DNA of 64,000 nucleotides from CAYYIS01 sp964470965 (GTDB lineage Bacteria > JAAXHH01 > JABIQT01): positions 1 to 64,000 of the forward strand of contig CAYYIS010000027.1 of assembly GCA_964470965.1 (NCBI GenBank), read 5' to 3'. A program made the translations under genes and the position numbers. A model generated the notes under the pieces. That model did not search any database, was not told where the DNA came from, and worked only from the letters and a program-made list of their open reading frames with translations. Each line of letters opens with the position of its first letter. Within the stretch, counting starts at the first letter, position 1. Below are positions 10,057-17,523 of the stretch, piece by piece.

Positions 10057-10069
10057 GTTTTATGTACCT

Positions 10070-10237
10070 TTAATCCGGCTCCATTTCGAAGTCGGGAAAA
10101 TTAACCAATCCCATATCAATAATTCTCTGCAGCCTTCCTAATTCCTGATCCCCGCCCATCAGTGGTTTACCGAGTCAGCAGGTGCCTCGTCCTTTCTGGG
10201 GGCGTCCTTTGAACCCGCCGGGGATCGCACGATTCAT
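10070..10237 (-). pseudogene. Coding-like remnant downstream of cysC, interrupted by TGA
   Basis: Reading the minus strand from the ATG at 10237 gives 20 residues ending GRGTC, then TGA (10177-10175), then 34 residues that look like a genuine protein C-terminus (GGDQELGRLQRIIDMG, ending DFEMEPD). The alternative frame also holds protein-like text (KDEAPADSVNH). I read this as the decayed 3' end of a gene that lost its frame. A very short selenoprotein is a less likely reading, though a 5-bp stem (CTGAT/ATCAG) with an 8-base G-rich loop begins 12 bases after the TGA. The family was not recognised. Confidence 0.35.
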
Positions 10238-10309
10238 CACCGAATCGGCGAACGACTCCGCACAAAGGCAGATTCCATAAACAGGTGGCGAAAGCTATTG
10301 GAGGGGAGT

Positions 10310-10924
10310 TCACTGACGTTCGATATTGCCTCGTTTTACCAGGAAATCTATAATCTCCAAGGCTGCTTTTTCTGGGGTGGTAGTTTCTGTATTTATCGTC
10401 ATTTCCGGATTCTCAGGAGGTTCATATGGATCCGAGATACCCGTAAAGCTAGGTATCTCTCCTACCCTGGCTTTTTTGTACAGACCTTTGGGATCGCGTT
10501 CCTCACACAGCGACAAAGGGGCATTAATATATACTTCGAAAAAGTCGCCTTCTTTTAGGAGCGACCTGACGTTTTCCCGGTCCTCCCGGTAAGGACTAAC
10601 GAAACTTGCCACTGTGATCACACCACAATCCGTGAATAATTTACCGACCTCACCGATTCGGCGGATGTTTTCAGACCGGTCCTCCGGCAAAAACCCAAGA
10701 TCAGCATTGAGTCCATGCCGGATATTATCACCGTCCAGCACATATGCCAGCGTACCCCGGGACACCAAGGCGTGTTCCAACGTGAAGGCTACTGTGCTTT
10801 TACCCGAGCCGGATAGACCGGTTAACCAGATAAGACATCCCTTCTGTGCCAGGAGTGCCGTCCGCCGTCCCCTGTCCACATGTCCCTCATGCCACACGAT
10901 ATTGGCCGTGTTTTTCCGTGACAT
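10310..10924 (-). CDS. cysC: Adenylylsulfate (APS) kinase
   Basis: A 204-residue kinase converting adenosine 5'-phosphosulfate and ATP to PAPS, the activated sulfate used for sulfonation or assimilation. The P-loop GLSGSGKST is at residues 36-44, LDGDNIRHGLN follows, and SFVSPYREDRE carries the conserved serine at 110. The ATG at 10924 is chosen over the adjacent one at 10927 because AAGGAG lies 6 bases before it. It is 10 bases downstream of the SDR gene on the same strand. No sulfate adenylyltransferase (CysDN or Sat) and no sulfotransferase is in the window. Confidence 0.93.
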   Translation of the reverse strand: MSRKNTANIVWHEGHVDRGRRTALLAQKGCLIWLTGLSGSGKSTVAFTLEHALVSRGTLAYVLDGDNIRHGLNADLGFLPEDRSENIRRIGEVGKLFTDCGVITVASFVSPYREDRENVRSLLKEGDFFEVYINAPLSLCEERDPKGLYKKARVGEIPSFTGISDPYEPPENPEMTINTETTTPEKAALEIIDFLVKRGNIERQ

Positions 10925-10934
10925 CATACACTCC

Positions 10935-11717
10935 TTAGGTCGGGGGTGTAAACCGGCCATCGGCAGCCGTCCAACCGCCATCGACGAAAATGGTGGACCC
11001 CGTAGTGTAGGAACTGGCATCCGAGGCCAGGTACAGCACGGCGCCAACTATCTCCTCAGGTTTCGCCCACCGTTTCAGTATGCTTTTTTCGGCGTACGCG
11101 TTGTACCAGTCAGGATTATTCTTGATCTGCGCCGTCAACGGCGTATCCACCACGCCCGGTGCGATGGCGTTTGCACGGACCCCCTTTTCACCAAGCTCGG
11201 CGGCGAGTGCCCGAAGCATGAGAACGACTCCTGATTTTGTGGCGGCGTAGACCCCCTGTCCAGGTTCCACAACCTGTGACCGGATGCTGGAAAACACGAT
11301 AATACTCCCCTTGCCCTGCTTTGCCATACGGGCCGCGGTTTCCCGGACAAGTCGGAAGGTGCCTTTCAGGTTCAGGTCTACGATGCGATCAAATTCATCG
11401 TCGGTGGTTTTGAGTATAGGTTTTCTGACATTGACGCTCGGGGTGCTCACCAGAATGTCGACCTGACCGGCCTCGTGTAATGCCTGCCGGATACTGGTTG
11501 TATCACAAATATTGAGTGTGACAGCCTTCGCCTCACCGGAATCTGTTGTGATGTCCTGCGCTGTTTCCGCTGCACCTTTGCCGTCGATATCCGCACAAAA
11601 GACGCGGGCGCCGAAGGCTGCCAGGCCGGTGGATGAAGCGCGCCCGATGCCACTGGCCGCCCCCACCACCAGAGCGGTTTTTCCCGTAAGATCGAACAGG
11701 GAACGGTAATCAAACAT
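10935..11717 (-). CDS. Short-chain dehydrogenase/reductase (SDR)
   Basis: A 260-residue classical SDR. It has the glycine-rich cofactor motif GAASGIGRA, the aspartate in FCADIDG that favours NAD(H), an active-site serine in FSSIRS, and the YAATK catalytic pair. AGGAGG lies 7 bases upstream of the ATG at 11717. The substrate is not predictable; sugar alcohol or hydroxy-acid oxidation is common in such families. It is followed after 10 bases by cysC, so the two are probably cotranscribed. Confidence 0.88.
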   Translation of the reverse strand: MFDYRSLFDLTGKTALVVGAASGIGRASSTGLAAFGARVFCADIDGKGAAETAQDITTDSGEAKAVTLNICDTTSIRQALHEAGQVDILVSTPSVNVRKPILKTTDDEFDRIVDLNLKGTFRLVRETAARMAKQGKGSIIVFSSIRSQVVEPGQGVYAATKSGVVLMLRALAAELGEKGVRANAIAPGVVDTPLTAQIKNNPDWYNAYAEKSILKRWAKPEEIVGAVLYLASDASSYTTGSTIFVDGGWTAADGRFTPPT

Positions 11718-12547
11718 GGGGAAACCTCCTGAACACAATAAACACAAAATCTAACGATACACTGGAAAATATGCCTCAAATATCAAATAATCAAGAGTCG
11801 ATCCTGAGCAATCATATAAATTGCTTTGATATACCAGGATCGGCAGGTATCTTAATTCTGTTCTTTCTGAACGGACGATCTCACCACGGATTATTCGACA
11901 GGACAAAATTAACGGGCCAAATGATGGTCCGCCCTGGGTATTTACCGAAACCTTCTGCACCCTGTCGGCCCGTCTTCCCGGCACGGCAGAGTGGGAGAGG
12001 AAACCATTAAAAGCACTGATTAGGCTGGCTGGTAAACCTCTTGGCAGCCTCTAACCTCCCAAACGCATCACAACAAATTGAAGTCCCCCGGCGTTACCTG
12101 AGTGTATCGCCAGGTTTTACAACGCTGCATTTGGAAGCATCCGTATCAATACGCAGGCCGAGGAAGTAAACTCTGCAAAAAGTGACTGCGAATGAGACAT
12201 ACTAAATTCACCGCCAGCATAAGGAACCCATCCCCGGGTACAGCACAAGCGGAGATCTATCCGTTTCCTATTGAGTTCAACGGAAAATACCTTCCTCCCT
12301 TGCTCCAGATGGTGTTGCCGGCGGTGGTCCCGTTCCCATATCGATCGTCTTAAAAAATACATGGGAAATCAGCAGTCTTTGGACAAACTTCGGCAGTTTT
12401 TTCAACCCGTATTTTCTGCAGGCAGGGGTGAGGTTACCCCCCCCCTTAACATGGACTGATCCTGTCTTGACAAGAACCCGGTTTTCTATCTGCTTGCTAA
12501 ATGGAGTTTTGTGGGTAATATAACCGGTATCGGGGAGATGTGATGCC
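11718..12547. other. 830-base gap without a recognisable gene
   Basis: The region between the divergent SDR and lipoprotein genes. Open frames are short, lack ribosome binding sites and resemble nothing I know. A run of nine C residues lies at 12437-12445. A TTGACA occurs near 12474 but has no convincing -10 at normal spacing. I see no structured RNA, repeat or transposon end. Confidence 0.5.
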
Positions 12548-13222
12548 ATGAAGAGCTGGACCGGACACAAAATGTACAGGCAATTGACAGCTTTATTTCT
12601 GATTCCCCTCGTAATCACCGGATGTGATCCGATCCAGACGAGAAATGAGAAAAAGCTGGAAGGGACGTCGGCCGCCGATCTATTGGAGACGCTGTGGGAA
12701 CCAGTCGAAACTGCCGTCGCGACAGAAGAGGAAGAAAGCTTCGTTCTCAACCATTTCCTTAATCTGTGGCATTATATGCAGGTTTCAGCCAGAACGACCA
12801 TTACACTCAAGCGGATATTCCATTCGGAATGGGGGAAAGAGACAGAAACGATTCATGCTGATATCGAATTGCTGCAGCTGGGCTTGGTCCAGATCACCGT
12901 GATCGACCATGATGGATCTGATTCGCCTGGTGTTGATGAAGGCAGTATAAAGTTTACCATGGAAGTCGAATCGCCGGAAAAGGGGACCGCAGCCGGTGAG
13001 TTCTATCCTTTAGGCGGCGCCTATGGAAATGTGTCCGTTCCTCCGTCGTACAACATGAAGTTCCCGAGCCCGAGCCAGGGCGGAGAATACTTTGTCCCCA
13101 CTGGTGGACTGGTTGATTATACAAAACGGCACATTAAATCCGAGGACCTGATACGTGCGCTCCAGAAGCTCATGGCAGACGTGTATGACATTGGGCGCAA
13201 GGAAGTGCCCCGCACCCCATAA
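12548..13222 (+). CDS. Predicted lipoprotein of unknown function
   Basis: A 224-residue protein with a lipoprotein signal: a basic start, a hydrophobic stretch and the lipobox LVITGC (Cys about 26). It should therefore be exported and lipid-anchored. The mature part is acidic and mixed alpha/beta with no motif I recognise. A GGGGAG lies 10 bases before the ATG used; the in-frame ATG nine codons later is an alternative. It precedes the lipid kinase gene by 72 bases on the same strand. Confidence 0.7.
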   Translation: MKSWTGHKMYRQLTALFLIPLVITGCDPIQTRNEKKLEGTSAADLLETLWEPVETAVATEEEESFVLNHFLNLWHYMQVSARTTITLKRIFHSEWGKETETIHADIELLQLGLVQITVIDHDGSDSPGVDEGSIKFTMEVESPEKGTAAGEFYPLGGAYGNVSVPPSYNMKFPSPSQGGEYFVPTGGLVDYTKRHIKSEDLIRALQKLMADVYDIGRKEVPRTP

Positions 13223-13294
13223 GCTGTCATCACAGTTCCTTGTTCGTTTCTCAGGGGTGACCTGAATGTCACTCCTGTTTCTGCGAGAGTAAAG

Positions 13295-14179
13295 ATGGTT
13301 GAAAAAATACTTATCATCGCAAATCCAATATCGGGTGGCGGCCGAGGACGTTCATCCGCCCGGCGTGCAGCAGAACAAATCCTCGCCAAGGGAGGCCAGG
13401 CGGATATCGCCTTTACAAACGAGCAGGGAGAGGCGGCTGAACTGGCCCTTAAGGCCCGAAACGATGGCGTGCATCGTATCGCAGCCTGTGGGGGTGACGG
13501 AACGATCCATGAAGTGATAGGTGCCATTGCGGGTTCAAACGTGGAACTCGGACTCGTTCCCTGCGGCCGTGGGAACGATTTTGCCAGGGCGCTGGGAATC
13601 CCGAGCGATCCGGAATCTGCGGGGGCGATTCTTACAGGCGGTGCCGTTAAACGTATTGATCTGGGCCAGGTGAATGGACGGTATTTCGGAACGGTATTGA
13701 CAATGGGTTTCGATTCGGAAGTAGCCCGGTTAGTATATGAGAAAGCTGTACCGTTCAAAGGCACGGCTGCGTACGTTATCGGCGTCCTGAAAATGCTGGC
13801 CAGTTATTCAGGTATTTCCGCCCGGCTGGAGGGTGACTTCGGCGTGCTTGAACAACCGGTCCTGCTTGCCGCCACCGGCAACACGTCCTCATATGGAGGT
13901 GGCATGAAAATCGTTCCGGATGCTTCGCCCGATGACGGGTTGCTAGAAGTGTGTCACGTGGAAATGATGTCCACTTTTGGAGTTTTGAAGTTGCTGCCCA
14001 CCGTTTTTTGGGGTGGGCACGTCGGAAAACCGGGTGTGACAATGGCACGCACCACTTCCCTCAAAGTCGATACGGCGGAACCAGTCTGGATGTTTGCCGA
14101 TGGAGAGCCGGTTTGTCAGACACCAGCACATGTAAAGGTAGTAGAGAGTGCCCTCTCCGTTGTGGTGCCCATAAAATAG
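13295..14179 (+). CDS. Diacylglycerol/lipid kinase family protein (DAGK catalytic domain)
   Basis: A 294-residue kinase. The N-terminal NPISGGGRG and the GGDGT nucleotide-binding motif (ACGGDGTIHEV, about 65-75) are followed by PCGRGNDFAR, the hallmarks of the DgkB/YegS/BmrU family that phosphorylates diacylglycerol or related lipids. The C-terminal beta domain ends in DGEPV, as is usual for the family. The exact lipid substrate is not predictable. It is convergent with the ThuA-like gene, with one base between the stop codons. Confidence 0.9.
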   Translation: MVEKILIIANPISGGGRGRSSARRAAEQILAKGGQADIAFTNEQGEAAELALKARNDGVHRIAACGGDGTIHEVIGAIAGSNVELGLVPCGRGNDFARALGIPSDPESAGAILTGGAVKRIDLGQVNGRYFGTVLTMGFDSEVARLVYEKAVPFKGTAAYVIGVLKMLASYSGISARLEGDFGVLEQPVLLAATGNTSSYGGGMKIVPDASPDDGLLEVCHVEMMSTFGVLKLLPTVFWGGHVGKPGVTMARTTSLKVDTAEPVWMFADGEPVCQTPAHVKVVESALSVVVPIK

Positions 14180-14180
14180 A

Positions 14181-14825
14181 TTACCTGGTAGCCCAGAGTA
14201 ACCCGCGTCTCACAATCTCCTTTGCTTCGGGAACGTCAAAATCCGCTGCCACATGGCCCAGGGAGCAGTGAAACACCCGGCCTTTACCCCACATCCGCTT
14301 CCACACCACCGGTATGACTGCACCCTCTATCCAGGAACAATGCTCACCGCTGAAAGTAGTTGTCGCCAGTACTTCGTTGCTGGGATCCGTGTGCATATAA
14401 TACTGCTCGGAATGCATCTCAAAGTCGTCCAAACCGGCGGTGATGGGGTCGTCATGATTGGAGATATTCACCTGGTAGTCGATTATGTTACCGGGGTGGG
14501 CCACCCACTGCCCACCTACCATAAACTGATAGTCCACATTGTCCCGATATGCATCCGCCTGACCCCCATGCCACCCTCCGAACCCAGCCCCGCTCTCGAC
14601 CGCTTCCATAAGGCCTTTTGCCTGATCCCCGGTAATGCTGCTCATGGTTACGGTATTTACGATTAAGTCATAGGTGGACATTTTATAGACATCGAGATAT
14701 GAATCCAGCGTGTTAGACTGGGTTATCTCGTAGCCTTCGGATTCTAATAGGGGAATAAAGATATTCTGTGTTTGCTCTGGCTCATGGCCTTCCCAGCCAC
14801 CCCACACGAATAATGCGGTTTTCAT
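14181..14825 (-). CDS. ThuA-like domain protein
   Basis: A 214-residue protein of the ThuA family, a glutamine amidotransferase-like (flavodoxin-like) fold found in trehalose and sugar utilisation loci. Landmarks are the N-terminal VWGGWEGHEP, GFGGWHGG, SEQYYMH and the C-terminal VFHCSLGH. AAGGAGG lies 5 bases before the ATG at 14825. It starts one base after the stop of the LarA-like gene and is the last gene of an epimerase-LarA-ThuA operon. Its enzymatic activity is unproven in the family; a role in sugar metabolism is inferred from context. Confidence 0.85.
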   Translation of the reverse strand: MKTALFVWGGWEGHEPEQTQNIFIPLLESEGYEITQSNTLDSYLDVYKMSTYDLIVNTVTMSSITGDQAKGLMEAVESGAGFGGWHGGQADAYRDNVDYQFMVGGQWVAHPGNIIDYQVNISNHDDPITAGLDDFEMHSEQYYMHTDPSNEVLATTTFSGEHCSWIEGAVIPVVWKRMWGKGRVFHCSLGHVAADFDVPEAKEIVRRGLLWATR

Positions 14826-14826
14826 G

Positions 14827-16083
14827 TCATCCTCCTTGTTCGCCGGCCATTTGAATCCCTCCGTATGGATACACGGCCACGGAGGCGGGCTCTGTGCGTC
14901 CCGCTTCCAAGAGCGATCTGGTTTCATTCCAGGTTTTGCAAAAATGAATATTGTCACCGGAGTAACTGATTGCATCCACTTTAGATAAATAAGGCGTACA
15001 GAAGATGACGCGTCCTGCTTCTCCTGTACTGAAATGGCGATTCGGGGCGTAACCGGGGCCACCGTAATCGGTACCGAATCGACCGAAAAGATGGTGGTGA
15101 TGGGACAGGCCATTCGAACTGTGGGAAATGATCACCACATCCCCGCCCGGCCGGACAGACTGAACGGCGATCCACAGCCCTTTCAGTGGCTGATCTTCCT
15201 TCGGAAATGAGTTCAACACGACGACATCAGACGGTGGTGCGACCGGAGTTTCATAAATATCTCGGCCCCGGTTGGACGCACGCCGATGCGTCTGAATGAA
15301 ATCGCCGGCGAACAGCCCCACCACCTGCTTCCTGTTGTTCTGAACCAGATCTACTTTGAAATCCAATCCGGCCAGTCGCGCAGCTTCTTCGAGGTTAAGG
15401 CGGTAAGGCGGGATGCCCTCCACGGCGCGGGGGTCGGGCGCATGCCGCTTAGTTCGCTCATGACACGTCACATGATAATCGTATATGGTCTGCATCCCCG
15501 CGATTCCAGGCAAAATCGTCTTACCGCCGCCGTTATAAACATGTTTTGCGTAGTACGGAATCACCCCACCTATCCCTACCTTAAGATCGCAAGATGCCAC
15601 TTCGCGGTTTATAAACACAGGTGTATCGAAACTGGTTTTCCCGACTTCCACCACATTGTCGTAGATATTATGGTTGTACACCGGAAATCGCTCAACGATG
15701 TCTTCTCCCAGCTTCTTTACCATCTCATCGCGTGTCATCGGCCCATGCGTTCCTATGGCGGCGACGAACCTTATCTGATCGTCGGCTATACCGGCCCGGT
15801 ACAATTCATCCAGGACAAAAGGAACAATCCGGTACGTGGGCGTCGGGCGTATAAGGTCATCGAACAGGATGACCACACGCTGTCTTCCCTCAGCCAGTTC
15901 GGTAAGCCGCGGTGTGCCAAACGGGGATTCAAGACTGTTCCGAATCGCCTGATCACTCATTTCCGGTGTGTCGTGTCCCTTCATCATGCAGTGGGTCACC
16001 GGCCAACCGTTGGGGAAAGTCAGATCAAGATCCGAAAAATCACCCCAGCATGCAATGGGTATGGTTACGGTATTGGCGGACAT
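14827..16083 (-). CDS. LarA-like lactate racemase family protein (DUF2088)
   Basis: A 418-residue protein of the lactate racemase LarA superfamily. It has the DDLIRPTP signature, H113 in GTHGP, and H181 and K188 in HVYNGGGKTILPG, matching the two histidines and the lysine that hold the nickel-pincer cofactor in LarA. LarA homologs racemise or epimerise various 2-hydroxy acids. The cofactor-building genes larB, larC and larE are not in the window. Flanked by an epimerase upstream (57 bases) and ThuA downstream (1 base), it probably acts on a sugar acid or hydroxy acid rather than lactate. Confidence 0.85.
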   Translation of the reverse strand: MSANTVTIPIACWGDFSDLDLTFPNGWPVTHCMMKGHDTPEMSDQAIRNSLESPFGTPRLTELAEGRQRVVILFDDLIRPTPTYRIVPFVLDELYRAGIADDQIRFVAAIGTHGPMTRDEMVKKLGEDIVERFPVYNHNIYDNVVEVGKTSFDTPVFINREVASCDLKVGIGGVIPYYAKHVYNGGGKTILPGIAGMQTIYDYHVTCHERTKRHAPDPRAVEGIPPYRLNLEEAARLAGLDFKVDLVQNNRKQVVGLFAGDFIQTHRRASNRGRDIYETPVAPPSDVVVLNSFPKEDQPLKGLWIAVQSVRPGGDVVIISHSSNGLSHHHHLFGRFGTDYGGPGYAPNRHFSTGEAGRVIFCTPYLSKVDAISYSGDNIHFCKTWNETRSLLEAGRTEPASVAVYPYGGIQMAGEQGG

Positions 16084-16140
16084 GCAGAATCCTCATCCTT
16101 CAGATCCGGTGTGGGGATGGGTATACACGTGATACATACC

Positions 16141-17118
16141 CTAAACATCCAGATCACTCAAGTCCAGATTTCCCGCTTCATGACACGATTTAAAGATTTC
16201 ATACGTCGAACGAATACCATCGTCCAGGGGGGTGTGGGTGATCTCGCCGATGTCGTTTTCAAGGCGCGAGCCATCCAGATCTGCGGCTATGGGGATTTCA
16301 GTCGTGGTGTGGGTAACAAGCCCGGCAGATCCTGGAATTACCGATTCTATAGAGGCAATGACCTCGTCGATCGTGACCACATCACCACGGATGCTGAAAG
16401 CATCGGCGCCTTCGTAGTCCGCTTGGGTACAGCGGATGAAGATTTCCGCGGTATCCGCCACATACTGCATATTGTTGCGGCCGCCATAATTAATGACGAA
16501 TTCACGACCGAGCATGGCTGCTTTGACTGCTTTGGTGGGATCGGATGTCAACCCGAAATCACGACCTGGGCCATAGACAGTCCATGGCCTGAGTCCGATA
16601 CTTGTTATACCATGGTCCAGGTAAGCGACGCGGGCGTTGCCTTCGTTGCATTGCTTAAACACCCCGTAATGTGTTAAAGGCTTCAGTATGGCATCATTGG
16701 ATACCAGGCCACTGCCGTATTCTTCTTCCATTCCGTAGACCGCTCCGGAACTCGCATACACGATGCGTTGCACTTGACCTTTGAGCGCTCTGGCTGTCTC
16801 CAGCACATTCAATGTGCCGATGACGTTCACCATTGCGCCCTTGATGGGATCCTCGCGACACACCGGTACCTGTAACCCGGCCAGATGGATAATATGGGAA
16901 ATGCCGAGGTGGCCGGCCGTTCTGGTAAAGGAAGCACCATCGGTAATGTCGCCTTCTATGTATTGTACACGAGCGATCTCATCCCTAGACATGACAAGGG
17001 ACATCCGCCTGGTATCTTCCACCACATCAAATATCGACACCTGATGGCCTTGTTTCAGGAGGTTTCTGGCGATCCAGGTTCCGATACATCCATACCCGCC
17101 GGTCAGGAGATAGCGCAT
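16141..17118 (-). CDS. NAD-dependent epimerase/dehydratase (extended SDR)
   Basis: A 325-residue extended SDR. The N-terminal TGGYGCIG nucleotide motif, YASSGAVYG with the active-site serine, and a YGVFK motif holding the catalytic Tyr-Lys pair are all visible. Members epimerise or dehydrate nucleotide sugars or oxidise sugar acids. It is the first gene of an operon with the LarA-like and ThuA genes, which favours a carbohydrate substrate. The ATG has no strong ribosome binding site. Confidence 0.88.
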   Translation of the reverse strand: MRYLLTGGYGCIGTWIARNLLKQGHQVSIFDVVEDTRRMSLVMSRDEIARVQYIEGDITDGASFTRTAGHLGISHIIHLAGLQVPVCREDPIKGAMVNVIGTLNVLETARALKGQVQRIVYASSGAVYGMEEEYGSGLVSNDAILKPLTHYGVFKQCNEGNARVAYLDHGITSIGLRPWTVYGPGRDFGLTSDPTKAVKAAMLGREFVINYGGRNNMQYVADTAEIFIRCTQADYEGADAFSIRGDVVTIDEVIASIESVIPGSAGLVTHTTTEIPIAADLDGSRLENDIGEITHTPLDDGIRSTYEIFKSCHEAGNLDLSDLDV

Positions 17119-17143
17119 ATAATTATTGGTTCCTTCGGACCAT

Positions 17144-17162
17144 CCGGGTCCACAAGACCCGG
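17144..17162 (-). other. Perfect 7-bp hairpin in the epimerase leader
   Basis: CCGGGTC and GACCCGG enclose a 5-base loop, 26 bases upstream of the epimerase ATG. No T-run follows on either strand. It could be an operator-like palindrome or a leader RNA hairpin. Confidence 0.35.
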
Positions 17163-17523
17163 ACGTTAAAATGAAATAAATATGTTACACTTTCAACACG
17201 GGTGTCTAATCCGGATTCAGGGCAACGAATCCGTGCCCCTGCCATTCCAGACTGGTATGCCCGTTTGCACGCTTCGGGACTGCCTTATGCCAATTCAGAC
17301 AGAACCTGGTGGCACAAGTCCTTGAAACAGAGCTTAGAACATCGGAATCAGATCAGGATAATATCGTTACGTGCTTCCAGGCAATAATATTTGAATTGGG
17401 GTGCTCTGTCAAGAACAAAGAGGTAGGCCCGACGGGTTGCGGAATTTGTCTTGATATCAGCTCCGTATGCCGGTACTATAGTGGAATTCGACAGATTACA
17501 ATCACCAGACCGACAAGTGTTGC
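17163..17523. other. Non-coding gap between divergent genes, with a coding-like patch
   Basis: A stretch of about 360 bases between the epimerase and the DUF6785-type gene. The plus strand at about 17230-17330 reads as plausible protein text (IPDWYARLHASGLPYAN), but no start signal or longer frame supports a gene. It may be a gene remnant. No structured RNA was recognised. Confidence 0.35.

Noticed and set aside
12437..12445. Run of nine C residues as a phase-variation tract
   Set aside because: It lies about 100 bases upstream of the lipoprotein ATG, not inside a gene or between promoter hexamers that I can identify.
15286..16677. 463-residue open frame on the plus strand
   Set aside because: Antisense to the LarA-like and epimerase genes, both strongly supported; His- and Arg-rich shadow translation.
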